Source: Triatoma infestans
Lineage: Eukaryota > Arthropoda > Insecta > Hemiptera > Reduviidae
Assembly: GCA_011037195.1 (NCBI GenBank)
Contig: JAAEAF010001117.1
Coordinates: 62,001-126,000, forward strand
Direction of reading: 5' to 3'
DNA length: 64,000 nt
Part shown: positions 1 through 10,769 of the stretch, in pieces
How positions within the stretch are numbered: position 1 is the first letter of the stretch
Layout of the letters: every line of letters begins with the position of its first letter
Notes under the pieces: generated by a model
The model's input: only the letters and a program-made list of their open reading frames with translations
What the model was told of the DNA's origin: nothing
Databases searched by the model: none
Made by a program: the position numbers and the translations under genes

Positions 1-1070
1 GTTAAAACGCAAAATATTAAAGAAAATTAATTAAAAAAGGAAAAAAAAATTCGTTAATTAAAAAAAGAAATTGTAAAACTTATCTAATCTAGTTTGTAAG
101 CAAATAAAAAATATAATACTATATAAATAATATATATTTAAACAAATACATTTCGATGGATTTTCGATGGATGGAACACATGGATTTTTTTATTATTATT
201 ATTTTGTTTAATTACTTCATCAAATCTAAAAATTTGTAAATAAAAAATCATTTTTAAAAAAACATTTTTTTTTTTAATTTTTGAGATAATTTTGGAATTT
301 GTATAAAAAGCAAAAGTGTGAAACACTTACATGACTTTCTCTTACTGTATGGCAGTACCCTCTGCAGTAAACTAGCTTGTAGCGCAGTTTAAATTTTTAT
401 TAACAGATCCCCAGAACTAGGGCCGGTTCTAGATATTTGGCCGTCCCTATCCAGTTAATAAAAAAAAAAGTAATCATAAATATGGTACAAAAATAAAAAT
501 TTTAATTATATAACAAAAAATCTGGTGTGAAACACTCAGAAGAATTTCTCCAACTCCAATTTACATAGTTTCATAGTCTGTAGTTTATCGAACTGTAATA
601 TATAACGCTTCTACTTATTATAATTTATTTGTTAATTTCCACTAATAATTAGTTTGATTCCTTCTTTTATGTTATTGCTAGAAACTAGATTTTAATTGAA
701 TTAGCTCTTGCGTAGTGGATTTCTATCTTAATAATCTTTCAATACTATGTGGACTGCGCCACATACATAAAATTAATATTATGTAGAGCTAAAAACTCCA
801 GGTCTAAGAATAGTTTTCTAACCGAAAATTGTGAATTTCTTGGAGAAATATTTGTCGGTGTTCAACATCAGTTTTATTTTGTTCCATCAGTATAAACGGC
901 CAAATACAAAATGGCGGACTTAAAAGTTCTTAAACGTTCCTAAAAGTTCGGATCTTGCCTAATTCTCTTTTGCTTTCTTTTTCAATAATGGAATGAAAAT
1001 TCTAAATTATTTTCTTTATACCTCACATTAATTATATAAAACAGTAAATATTATATTTAAATATTATGTA
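1..1070. other. AT-rich intergenic sequence
   Basis: No gene is supported here. The stretch is A/T-homopolymer-rich. It contains two short matches, near 315 and 525, to a GTGTGAAACACT-type motif that recurs elsewhere (for example near 44,033). A segment near 420-460 (GGCCGGTTCTAGA) resembles the GCCGG/TCTAGA segment in the duplication at 51,856-52,404. Confidence 0.6.
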
Positions 1071-1074
1071 AACA

Positions 1075-1455
1075 ATACTACCTTGTTTAAAAGCCCAGAA
1101 CCCATGAGTTTGTCTAATACAAGAACTGTCGTACCAATCTCACTAACGTCCATTTTCCAACTGGCTTTGAGTTCTAAAAGACTTTCGAGTAAACACCCGC
1201 TCTGCCTTTTTTTCCTTTTTTTTACACGTTCCTTTGGCTGACCCGTCCATGTACAGGTGAAAACATTCCTTTTCAGTGTATCTCTTTTCAGCAATGATTT
1301 TGAGCGCTGCAACTATAAACATGTATGTGGGGGTGGTAGATTTATTAACCGGATCAACTAACTTTATTGTAAGCTTGAAGTCTATACTGGGGACAATATA
1401 TTTAGGATCAACAGTTTCTTCTATAATTTCTAGGTTAAGTCCTAGTTTTTGTGAT
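1075..1455 (-). pseudogene. LINE fragment, start of RNase H domain
   Basis: Read on the minus strand, a frame open from about 1,450 to about 1,200 ends in HLYMDGSAKG, which matches the first catalytic-aspartate block (YTDGS) of the RNase H domain found in R1/I-type non-LTR retrotransposons. It is preceded by a stretch with an ALKIIAEKRY-like sequence that usually leads into that domain. A lysine-rich slip (runs of A near 1,205-1,230) then shifts the frame, and the continuation lies in another frame to about 1,075. No intact protein is possible. The family assignment rests on the YMDGS block and its context, so it is moderate. Confidence 0.5.
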
Positions 1456-1861
1456 GAGTAACTTTACTGTAATGGTGGTAAAGCTCTGTTGAGATTTGAC
1501 CAATACCTATCGCTATGTCTAAGGCATTTCTCGTAAAGAAAGATGTCATTCCTTTCCCGACTGATTAGATTAGATTCTTTGGGGGGGATTGGCTCAAGTT
1601 GGGTTAATAATCCCAAGTTCTGCAGCCAGTAGAGATTTATTGTGTGTAAAGGTTATATAATTAAATTGTTTATAAAATTGGGCGAAATTTTGAAGCATCA
1701 ATTTGATTTTTAAAAGATAAATCTATATTTTAGGTCTTGTTGAACAAGATTAACCTTTTTGGTTAAATTTGCTGAAGTTAAGAATTCAGGACCATTCATC
1801 GATATTTTCGAATATCCAATTGGTTAGCCCATCCAATTTGATTATGTAACATTACCTTAGT
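1456..1861. other. intergenic, no gene seen
   Basis: Mixed-composition sequence with a short G run near 1,579. I see no coding or repeat match within the window. Confidence 0.5.
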
Positions 1862-2085
1862 GATCGTAAAGGTTGTTATTAATAGTTTCAACTATATAAC
1901 AAAACCCTATGGCGCAACAGCCTATGAAGGGCCAAGGCTTGCCAGACGGCGATTTGAATGGGGGGGCGCATGTGGTAAGCACGTCGCAATTCCCACGCCG
2001 TTTAGTTCCGGCCTTCGCTACATAGGGCGCTACTAATTGTAGCTTCCCACTTTTCATCACGATACTGGGTCAACACCGACTTTAA
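1862..2085 (-). repeat. tRNA-Glu-derived SINE, 5'-truncated copy
   Basis: On the minus strand this matches the body and tail of the SINE at 24,321-24,583. Shared blocks are CATCGTGATGAAAAGTGG, AGCGAAGGCCGGAACT, CGGCGTGGGAA and the terminal GGCTGTTGCGCCATAGG. The tRNA-like head is missing, as expected of 5' truncation during retrotransposition. The non-coding body gives a spurious 67-codon open frame. Confidence 0.85.
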
Positions 2086-2773
2086 CTACATTAATTATAT
2101 TTAATTACATTTTGCTGGACAAATTTATCTTACGGATTTGGGGGGGGGAGGCCTATGTCCAGTTATGTTAAAATTTAAACTGCTGTCACCAGCTTTGTTG
2201 ATTGGTGTAGTGTCAGAGTTTCACACACATAGTTTTGTTAATTTTTGGTGATACTAGCAACCAATCATCCATAAATCAATTATATAATGTATAATTGATT
2301 TTCTGATATATACATTATATAAATAATTTTTTTTTTTTTAAATCTCCAAATATTAAAAAGTGGAAAAATAAACTTGTATTTCAAATTCTTTTATGTTAAA
2401 TTTAAAACTATTATTAGATTGTTTATAGGCTATACAATTGTTGAGATTAGTATTGCTTTTTGTAAATTTAATTAGTTATTAGCCTTTAAAAACCTTGTAA
2501 ATTTCCTTAGGTTGCCATACAGAGCATGTCATCAATGGTACAAATATTTTTACATTGTCCTTATAAACACACAGTATAATTATATACTTTATTTCATGAA
2601 TAATTGAACAACTGTTAATAATTGCACAAGTTTCTTTTTTTTTATGTTATTGAATTGAGTGAAGTCTATAAAAAATGGGGGGGGGGGGGAATCATAAGTT
2701 AATGCCTATTATTTGTTTAAAGTAGATGTATATTTAAATCGGTAATATGGATAATGTACTAACGTAGTATTTA
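2086..2773. other. AT-rich intergenic sequence with G tracts
   Basis: No gene is supported. There are G homopolymers near 2,142 and 2,678, and a short TTTCACACAC motif near 2,219 related to the dispersed GTGTGAAAC motif. Confidence 0.55.
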
Positions 2774-2950
2774 GGGATAGGATTAGCTCAGTGGTTAGCG
2801 CACTGGACTAGCAATGCGGAGGTCCCAGGTTCAAGTCCAGCTACTACCCTTAGTTTTTTTCTCCTAGGAGCCTCTTACAGCTTACTGTCCGTTGATGGAC
2901 AGTGTTGTCTGTAACGAGAAAACATTGTCCGAAGGCCTGAGAAAGCATTG
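2774..2950 (+). repeat. tRNA-Ala-derived SINE
   Basis: The head is tRNA-like: box A in TTAGCTCAGTGGTTAGCGCA, an anticodon loop CTAGCAA (anticodon AGC, Ala) and box B GGTTCAAGTCC. The acceptor arm GGGATAG is only roughly matched at the 3' side, so this is not a functional tRNA. The downstream body (GATGGACAGTGTTGTC, TAACGAGA, CATTGTCCGAAGGC) is shared with the copy at 12,769-13,010, which establishes a repeat family. The 3' end abuts a LINE fragment. Confidence 0.85.
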
Positions 2951-3050
2951 AACCGATGGATATCTGGATTAGCCTTCTTGTAACCCAGAAATCCTGCATG
3001 TCCGAGCATCCAAGCGTGTATGATAGATCTTTGGTGGATTGCAAAAAGCT
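2951..3050 (-). mobile_element. LINE RNase H fragment fused to the SINE end
   Basis: The segment GGATTAGCCTTCTTGTAACC through TCCGAGCATCC is nearly identical to 4,198-4,250. Minus-strand translation gives GHAGFLGYKKA, the degraded last RNase H motif (GHxGxxGNExAD). The copy then jumps to AGCGTGTATGATAG, which in the longer copy lies about 60 bases further on, so this copy has an internal deletion. Confidence 0.7.
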
Positions 3051-3780
3051 TGGTCCCCCACCGCCCCACCCCGGACAGTAAATAATATATTGAAATCCAA
3101 TTAAATATAGAAACAGAATGGTTTAATATAGGTTTAAAAAAAAATGAGAAACTATATGTAAAGATGTGCCCAAAATATCTTTGATAAATGACATGTTCTG
3201 TATCGAAACTTTAAGGAAATTATGAATTATTAAAAGTTTGAAAGCTAGTTATTAAAAGAAGCAATACTAATCTTATTAAAAAACGATATTAATCTATAGA
3301 ATTGTGAATGCCTTTAATAATAAGATCATTAAAATATAAAATACCCCCTCTCTGCCTCATAAATACCCCCTCTCTGCCTCAAGAAAAACAAACAATTCGA
3401 AACATTTGATTAAAAAAAAATCATGAATTAAAATAAATTAGCTAACGAAAGGATTTTTAAAAAGCACAGAAATTAAAAAATATTCAATAAAAAAAAAATA
3501 TACACATATCATTAAATAAATTATATCAAATTTAAAAATTAAATACAACAAAAATAAATGAAAAACTAAAAAATTAAATTAAATAGTAAAAATGAGAAAA
3601 AGGAATTACTTGTTAAAATATTAATAAAAGAGGTTTGCTCAAAGGTTATCATATTTTTGATTATTTTATATAAATATATTAATATAAAAATAGTGGAGTA
3701 AAAATTTTTTTTTAATTAATTTACAATAAAATAAAATTACAGATCATTTAATTAAATTGTAAAACATATCTTGAATATTG
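3051..3780. other. AT-rich intergenic sequence
   Basis: No gene is seen. It includes two adjacent copies of AATACCCCCTCTCTGCCTCA at about 3,341-3,382. Confidence 0.55.
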
Positions 3781-3784
3781 TGGC

Positions 3785-4330
3785 ATGGGCCTATTCTACC
3801 GGGACCTACTCACAAGGCATCTATTTTGGATGCTCAGTGGTTATATAGCACGTCTTTCCAGCTTCGCAATTTTGAGTAGGCCAAGCAAAGCTCAAAGCGG
3901 CTCTGTAATGAAGCTCATGTCTTCAGACCTGAAGATGTGTGCCAGGATTTCTTCCTCCGCCTTACAGAATCGGCAATATCGCGTACTAGCTGATGATGTG
4001 CGCCTATTCAGCCTACATAATGCCCCGTCAGTAGACCAACAATAATCTTTATAACTTTTTTGGCTATGGTTTAAGCAGGTCCCTAGTAAATTTAGGCTAA
4101 TGTTTCTTAATATAATAAGAATTAGGTTTTGCCTAATTCTGTCCTGGTACCTTCCTCCCATCATTGTAGACGCTTGTCCTCCATACAAACTTTGATGGAT
4201 GTCTGGATTAGCCTTCTTGTAACCCAGAAATCCTGCATGTCCGAGCATCCGAGCGTTATCAGCTTATTTTGAACACGCTCTTCAGTTAGGGAACGTACTG
4301 CTCCCACTAAAAGCGTGTATGATAGATTCT
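3785..4330 (-). pseudogene. LINE C-terminus: RNase H end plus zinc motif
   Basis: Minus-strand reading gives GHAGFLGYKKANPDI (RNase H last motif) around 4,200-4,248. After a non-conserved spacer comes YCRFCKAEEEILAHI around 3,940-3,980, which matches the CxxC-EEEE-H zinc motif near the C-terminus of R1/I-type LINE proteins. The remainder to about 3,785 is 3' UTR shared with 14,690-14,830 and 15,590-15,725 (ATGAAGCTCATG...CTT block). The reading frame is broken, and the 5' part of the element is absent. Confidence 0.75.
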
Positions 4331-5019
4331 ATGAGAGTTGGCTACCAACCCTACGCCACCGCAACCACCGCGATACCTTATATTGTGGTATCCACAAATT
4401 AGTGTACCCTCTGTAGTCCTGTCCTGTTTAATTAGAGTTAAAGTGGCTGAGTAAGACTTGAAAGCGTGAACTTATTCACCCCCAAAGACATAAAATCTTA
4501 GCCAACCAAGCCTCTTACCCCCTTCTTACACTGACAAAGTACACTGCAAAAGTATGGGTCTTCTTCCTGACAAAACCTAACAAAATCCGTTAAAGAAAAG
4601 GCCAACAGTAAAAATAAAGTTTACCTAGACTTTGCTTAACTTGAGACGATCGGACAAAAACAAAGGTATTGCCATGGTTATTTATTCTTGAGCTGAATAA
4701 AGTCTGTCTGAATAAATAGGTCGCAACCTTCCCAATTTTTTTTTTTTTTTTTTTTAGTGGTATTGCAATCTGAAGAGCAAAAATAATGATAAGCTGGTTT
4801 TGGAATAAAAATAACAGACTTAGGACATAATCATCCACGTCAGATTCAAAGTAGTATTATCAGGGAACAACAACCTTAAGAAGTGGAAACAGCCTAAGCA
4901 CCTTAATTATTTACTCCATTAATTAAGCTCCATCTCACCATTATATAGAGCTGTTCTTCTTAAACCACATTGACCTCCCGCTTCCCAGCTAGGGTTCCAA
5001 ACAGGTACCAAGAGAGAGG
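4331..5019. other. repeat-derived, unassigned sequence
   Basis: 4,340-4,430 resembles 17,850-17,930 (CCACC...CCGC..., TTGTGG-ATCCACAA, GTCCTGTCTGTTTAATT blocks), so it belongs to a dispersed family I cannot name. A poly-T run lies at 4,738-4,755. No gene is supported. Confidence 0.5.
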
Positions 5020-5700
5020 TCTTGTACAAGAGAGACATACAACAATGCAACAACCACTAATAGTCCATTGATCCCGATCCACTGAATCTATCCACAGGGA
5101 TCATCCAGTAGGTCTATTATGCTCACCCCACTTAAATGGTACCAGAATAAGATCTCTCAACCAACAGCATCTCTTCAAAAGTTTAATTTCTTTAAGAAAT
5201 CCTAGAATCTGGTAAGGTATTAGTGAATGATATATATCTTCCTTCAATGCCCGTGTATGTACCCAGGCTTCTAAAATGCTTTCTCTGAATGCTAGCTTTG
5301 CAATCCATCAGCAAGTTGGATTGGAAGACACACAAAAGCAACACACTATTAGCCCTCATATTCTGATCCAATCAATGTACCATCTTAGGACTGGCAGACA
5401 TTCTCCCACGGAAGGGTCTATCCACCAGGTTCATCCAGTAGGTCTATTGTGCCCGCCTTCATCTACTGGTTCCAAGATAAGATCTCTCAACCTACAGAAA
5501 TCTTAGAATCTAGCTTTAAATCACACTCTGTGAATGAGAGAGTTTCCCCCTCCATCACTCCATTAGCACAGAATCTGCACATGGGCAAACACACAGCTTT
5601 TACAGCCAATTTTTTTCCAAAAATCCAAGCTTACCACAAAACTTTTCCCAGTCGTAACCGCCTAGGTTAAGTTTTACCCAATCTTAAGGAGGTTTATCCT
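5020..5700. repeat. dispersed repeat with internal direct duplication
   Basis: About 5,095-5,240 and 5,420-5,535 are diverged direct copies. Both hold ATCCAGTAGGTCTATT, then GGT(A/T)CCA(A)GATAAGATCTCTCAACC, then AGAAATC(C/T)TAGAATCT. The layout is similar to the minus-strand LINE C-terminal fragment at 21,586-21,884, so a LINE origin is plausible. I could not identify a protein motif. Confidence 0.45.
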
Positions 5701-6785
5701 GGGAAAACAATTCTCTCTTTGATTTCCTACACGTTTCTGGTCTCTTTTTATGGATTAAGGCCTTTTCACATCTTCTAAGGAATTAACTTCTTCCCGCCCA
5801 CCCCCAACTACCTAAAATTGTTGCCAATTTAATTTGATAGATCTGTAATAATATTTTAGGGGGGAAGGAATCATTAATTAATTTTTCCTATGCAGCATCT
5901 AATTATTTGTTTATTTATTTTATAAAAAAGTGGATAAAAAAGCTGTTTTCTGGGGAGGTAGCAAATTATTTATTAAAAAAAAGTAATAAATTTAAATTTG
6001 CCACAATAAATTTTTTAAAAAGTTATACCAATGTAGGAATGGGCCTTGATATTAAAACAAATTTAATGATTTAGTACTTAGATATTAATAATTCCATAAA
6101 TATATAATGCATACATTTTTTGTCATACTACATATATAATTAAAAAAAAAATGCATTTTCATATTTATAATGCAAAAAAAAAATTAAAATTAAATTTAAT
6201 AAATAATTCGATAATTATATATTATATACATTGAATACATAAAATTGATTTATTTTATTGACTTAAGTTTTTTAAAAAATTCATAGAGTTTTAAAGCGGT
6301 GTATTTTTTATTAAATCTTCACAAAAAATGCTAACCTTCCTCACTGCCGCTGATATAAGGGAGGGCGGCTCGGCTTATAGTCAATCAAAACTTTTTTTTT
6401 ATTTGATTCGATATAATAATGATTGAGGGGGGGGGCCAATTGGTTTGTTGCCCCATTTTCCCTTTACTATTTTGTGTTGGGGGGAAAAAAATTACGATAA
6501 ATTTTTGCAGATTAACTTAACCTTTAAAAACAATTGCCAAAATATTAAATACTGACCGTATAATTTTGTAAAATATTATAATTTTAAAAATAAATGGGAA
6601 TAAAATTTCGTTTTACAAAATTAACGCTATTAAAAACTGTTTACCAAAAAAAATTATAATTAAAAAAAAAGAAAAACATTGATTGGAAATTCTGAACAGA
6701 GCGTATGAAAACAAACTGATATATTTATCTTAGTAAGTAAAAATACTAAGAAGAGAAATGAAGAACAGATGCAAGTAAAAAGATA
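5701..6785. other. AT-rich intergenic sequence
   Basis: No gene is seen. There are long A and T runs, a G run at 6,425-6,433 and scattered AAATT-rich segments. Confidence 0.6.
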
Positions 6786-7165
6786 CTGAGATCAGAATTG
6801 TTACAGAATACAGTAGGGGACAGTACAGGTTTTATATTACAAGTAAGAAACAATTTGGAAAAAAAAAAAAATTGATGGTAGAATTGTTACAGAAAACATT
6901 CTTAAAAGAAGAGGTTTGTATTATTATATTAAGGAGCAGAAGTAATTGGAAAATGGGAATAATTTGATTATAAAATTATTACAGAATACATTGTGAATAA
7001 AAATAACAGGTTTATTATATATTGTTACTACGAAATTTTTACAGCAAATATTGTGGTTAGAACAGTTTTATTATAACATTAATTTTTTTTTATGAAAAAG
7101 AAAAAGATTTGATGTCAGAATTGTTACAAATATATCATGGTCTTGAAAGTTTTATATTACACCAA
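6786..7165 (+). repeat. degenerate tandem repeat, about five units
   Basis: A core resembling AGAATTGTTACAGAATACAT, usually followed by an A/G-rich segment and then AGGTTTTATTATA, recurs at about 6,793, 6,880, 6,972, 7,050 and 7,120. Spacing is about 70-95 bases. Units are diverged and vary in length. It is non-coding; an old minisatellite is the simplest reading. Confidence 0.6.
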
Positions 7166-7439
7166 AACAAAAATAACCAAACTTACCCAAAATCCAGGAT
7201 TGGTAAAATAGATTGTGTCGCCATGTCAACTTTAAACTAATTTAATCAATTTATTTTTATTGGTCTTATATACATATTTTTTTTCAATTATTAGTAAAAT
7301 TATCCTATTTTCTAGTTTTTTTTTGTTTTTTTTAAGAATTTATGTGCAAGTTACCTATCCACTATAACGGATATATTTAGGTAAAACAATTCAATACCTA
7401 TTTAAAATAACAAACGACCAAAATATGATAAATTACTTG

Positions 7440-8130
7440 GCTAATATCTCAAACATTTCATCTCTACCTCTTGTGTCTTGACCATAAACATTGATGCTAG
7501 AATGTTTATAGAAAACTGGAATAGCTTATCTTCTTTCAAGGATGTTCTTTCAGTCTGGGTAAAAGGTCGTTACTGGCAATCTTAGGGAAATGAAGCAATG
7601 AATAGTTTGGTGCTAAATTTGGGGTTCCTCCTTTTTTTAACTTCATTGGTGGTACTGGGAGCCTGTTGTTGGCCGTATTCTCTGGTTAACAGTTATCAGC
7701 CTTGTCCTATGGAGAATCAGCTTTTTTAAGTAGTTTTGTGGTAGACTGCAAAGTGAAGTAGGCAATCTTGCCCGGACGCCACAAACAACCATATAGTTTG
7801 TGGTTTAAGAAGACATCTCTACATAATGGGGCCCCTAACATTTTATAGAGTTTATTTTAGACAGAGGCAAAAAAAAGCATTTATTTATTTTATGGACAGA
7901 TTGCTTAGTCTGAGGAAATTAGGTTCAGAGCTTTTGAAAGGGTCTGTAGAAGATCTAAGGTTTTTTCCACTTTTGCTTATTGTCCCCTATACGGAGTGTT
8001 ATCTTAAGTAAATAAGACTCAGGCTCTGGATTTTTGTTCAAGATCTGGCTTATTGTTATCCTTCGTTTGGGGTAGCTACAGGGGGGCCCAAATAGGCTTT
8101 GGCCACCCCCAACAAAAGACTAATAATAAT
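7440..8130 (+). pseudogene. LINE C-terminus with (AAT)n tail
   Basis: The frame around 7,820-8,080 aligns by motif with the C-terminal part of the LINE copies at 48,275-48,690 (minus) and 23,925-24,240. Shared features are the RRHLYIMG-like segment and the RCRRSKVF...LDFCSRSGLLL-like end. It is followed by GGGGGGCCC...AAATAGGCTTTGGCC and AATAATAATAATAAG, the 3' tail type of this family. Frames are broken throughout, and only the 3' part of the element is present. Confidence 0.6.
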
Positions 8131-8934
8131 AATAAGCACCACTAAGGATGCTAAGTCCTTTCTTTAATCAAATAGCCAAAAAGATGTACTACCAGCTTAC
8201 CCGAGCATCTTGCAAATTCTGGAATGTTGCGTGGCCTCACTGAGATAGTCAAAAGGAAAACTTCAAGTGGTAGAAACAATCTTGCCGTATGCCTGCGCTT
8301 TAGGGCGATGTCTGACAAGGCGCATTCATTTCAATAAAAAAAAATGGACTTATTGGCAAATAAATAACTATTAATTTATTATTTAAAAAAATATAAAATA
8401 AAATAAACTTGTAAAACACGCAGGTCTTTGGGTTGAAACCGTGCCAGTGGTTTGTTATAAACTGACATTTCGCCCATATTTATAATAGGTTTCTTCAGGA
8501 AAGTGTCACCTTTAATGCTGAAACAACACTAGCAAGAAATAAGTTGGATTGTGTAGGGCAGTCAGTGGGAGGGATGGGGCTTAGCTTTCCCTTCCATTCC
8601 TGTAGAGGGCGGGGCTTTTTCTGCCATGCTTATATGTTTGGCTACGGTGTGACTATGGGTTAATCTTCCCACCAACTACTTTCATTACTAAATTTACAGG
8701 TTTTGCTCAGACTGAGTCCATGATCTCTTATTTTTAAACAGTTATCCTCCATTTTTTTTCTACAATTTCTACTGCCCGCTCTTACGATACGTTTGTAATA
8801 ATTGTGTACTTAGACTAAAACTTTAGTATCCTCAAAATTTATTGCGTACCCTGTTATGGACGAATAATCTGCTGATACATAACATTCGTTTTAACGTTTT
8901 AAAATTCAGTACTTTTCAAACAGAAAACTAAGAA
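8131..8934. other. intergenic; holds a hammerhead-like relic
   Basis: No gene is seen. Minus strand, about 8,440-8,505: CTGAAGA, a hairpin-capable stretch, then GAAATGTC. This is the pattern of the ribozyme-like motifs described at 16,943 and 23,640 but with weaker flanking pairing. The rest is unassigned. Confidence 0.4.
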
Positions 8935-9290
8935 AGAGAATCAGAGACATTTTCAGTGATAGCCTGCTTCTTTTTGTGGTCATCGACGGGTTTCGGGCGT
9001 TCGCGCATTTTCAGGATGCGTTTGTCAAACAGTGTGATAACACAGACTTGCACGGAGCAAATTCAGTTTACACACACTGGATTGAAAATTGCACACATTG
9101 GATTACACACAGTGAGTGTGTAAACTGAATTTGCTCTGTGCAAGTCTGTGTTATCACACTATTTGACAAACGCATCCTGAAGATGGGCGAACGCTCGAAA
9201 CTGGTCGATGACCACAAAAACAAGCAGACTATCACGGAAAATGTCTCTGATGCTTTCCAGCTCTGCGGAACCAACCACAACAACTAAGAA
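8935..9290. repeat. fold-back element with ribozyme-like arms
   Basis: Arms of about 150 bases (8,940-9,085 and 9,112-9,285) are inverted copies meeting at a short centre. Both hold TGTGGTCATCGAC or its complement, and GACTTGCACGGAGCAAATT or its complement. The outer ends resemble those of 17,155-17,525, 23,240-23,520 and 44,760-44,870 (CTCTGATGCT...CGGAACCAACCAC), so this is a dispersed family. No transposase is present. Confidence 0.85.
9173..9210 (+). ncRNA. hammerhead ribozyme-like motif
   Basis: In order: CATC (stem I, 5' side), CTGAAGA (fits the CUGANGA core), a GC-rich stem II with 5-bp pairing GGGCG/CGCTC and an AA loop, GAAAC (core GAAA), a very short stem III closing on GTC, then GATG, which pairs with CATC. 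All invariant core positions I know for hammerheads are present. Stem III is only about two base pairs, as in dimer-acting hammerheads of retroelements. The opposite arm (8,981-9,018, minus) is the same motif with core decay (CTGAAAA). Activity is inferred, not shown. Confidence 0.65.
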
Positions 9291-9299
9291 ATAGAACTT

Positions 9300-10190
9300 T
9301 AATCCCCCACCCCTCCTCAAATGGTCTACTACACTATTCATCCAATTTTTTTTACACAATTGTTTTAGCATTGCAGGCGACACAATCCTAAAGAAACCGC
9401 CTATTTATAAAATGGTCGGAACGTCCGTTTCTAACAAACTAATGTCCTCAACACGAAGAAGTGGAAGCCTGAAAGATTATAAAAACAAACTATTTTAATA
9501 TTTTTTTTAAAGACAGAAGACAAAATTTATTCGAGTTTTTCATGTTAAAATGAGTTACCTTAATCAGCTTAACTCTTCCATGCGTGCCGTTTAATACCTG
9601 TATGTCACAATATCATAAATTGAAAATAATTTGTAATAACCTCTATTTAATTCTGAATAACATTCCATTATGGCTAATTTTGGGGTATGTGGGGGACAGC
9701 GCTAAACCACACATGTTCCTCACACAATTTAAAAAAGAAACAATCGCCATGTGGCAGGCGATTAGTCCTATTAAATAATAATCTAAAAATACATAAATAA
9801 AACTGGAATCGTGCTTCATTTTTTAAATTTCAATTTATATTATTATAATTAACATTTTTAAATTAAAATTTTAAAAAATTGTATACTTAGGAGTGGGGGG
9901 ACTGATATATATATATATATACATATATATAGACCGCTTTTATTTTTCCATTAATGGAAAATTCGTGCAGAACGCTAAATATAGTTGTTTTCTACAACAG
10001 TTATTTTTTTGTTTAATTGTTCTCCTCCTATTTATTAATAAGAAAAAAAAAATAGGGAGTCAACTCTCACATTATATAACCTGCTCGTTATAACCTCAAA
10101 TCCGTTGCTACTGGGGATTTGTTTTGATTTATATGTCTTCGTTTTTGCACATTCTCCTTATTTTTTTTAACTGTTGTAGACAAAAAAATA
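9300..10190. other. AT-rich intergenic sequence with TA microsatellite
   Basis: No gene is seen. An alternating TA run lies at about 9,904-9,932. Confidence 0.6.
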
Positions 10191-10194
10191 TATT

Positions 10195-10760
10195 ATCTGG
10201 TATTTTATCCTCGTAGCATGCATACTGGTTTTGTTCCTGACCGGTTTCGGATTTTCATCCACCGTCGACCAAATTCACCAAGTTTATGTAGAGGGTTCAC
10301 TTCAACGTAATGTTTCTGTTACACTCACATTTGTTGGTTGTATATATGTGTAGGAAGGTTATAAGGTTATGTTACTGTGTGTGTTTCATGAAAAAGTGGA
10401 ATTATTATAAATTGTGATTAGACATTAGAAAATAGTGTATAATAAATAGCATGTTTTGAATAGATTTCAATAGTTATGAAGTATTCTTCAAAAATGCTAT
10501 TTATTATACACTATTTTCTAATGTCTAATCACAATTTATAATAATTCCACTTTGTCATGAAACACGTGTGGAGTGTATACCAACAAGTGTGAGTGTAACA
10601 GAAACATTACGTTGAAATGAACTCTCTACACGAACTTGGTGAATTTGCTCTTGACAATGGATGAAAATGCGTAACCGGTCAGTAACAAAACCAATATGCA
10701 TGCTACGGACGATAAAATACCCGGATGTTATCCAGCATTGCTGACCCATACACATTTTCA
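10195..10760. repeat. large fold-back repeat (about 270-bp arms)
   Basis: The left arm (from about 10,200) and right arm (to about 10,756) are inverted copies. Shared blocks include GTAGCATGCATA, TGACCGGTT, AACGTAATGTTTCTGTTACACTC and, nearest the centre, a near-perfect stretch of about 70 bases (TGATTAGACATTAGAAAATAG...). The centre is about 40 bases around 10,470. Each arm retains a GATGA...GTAACCGGTC or GATGA...GAAACCGGTC relic of the hammerhead-like core, lacking the CUGA part. No protein is encoded. Confidence 0.85.
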
Positions 10761-10769
10761 AAACAAAAA

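Noticed and set aside
2774..2851. Possible functional tRNA-Ala gene
   Set aside because: The acceptor stem does not pair properly and the SINE body follows directly, so it is a SINE head.
6786..7165. CRISPR-like repeats
   Set aside because: Unit length and spacing vary and cores are diverged. No array with regular spacers exists anywhere in the window, and the DNA is eukaryotic.
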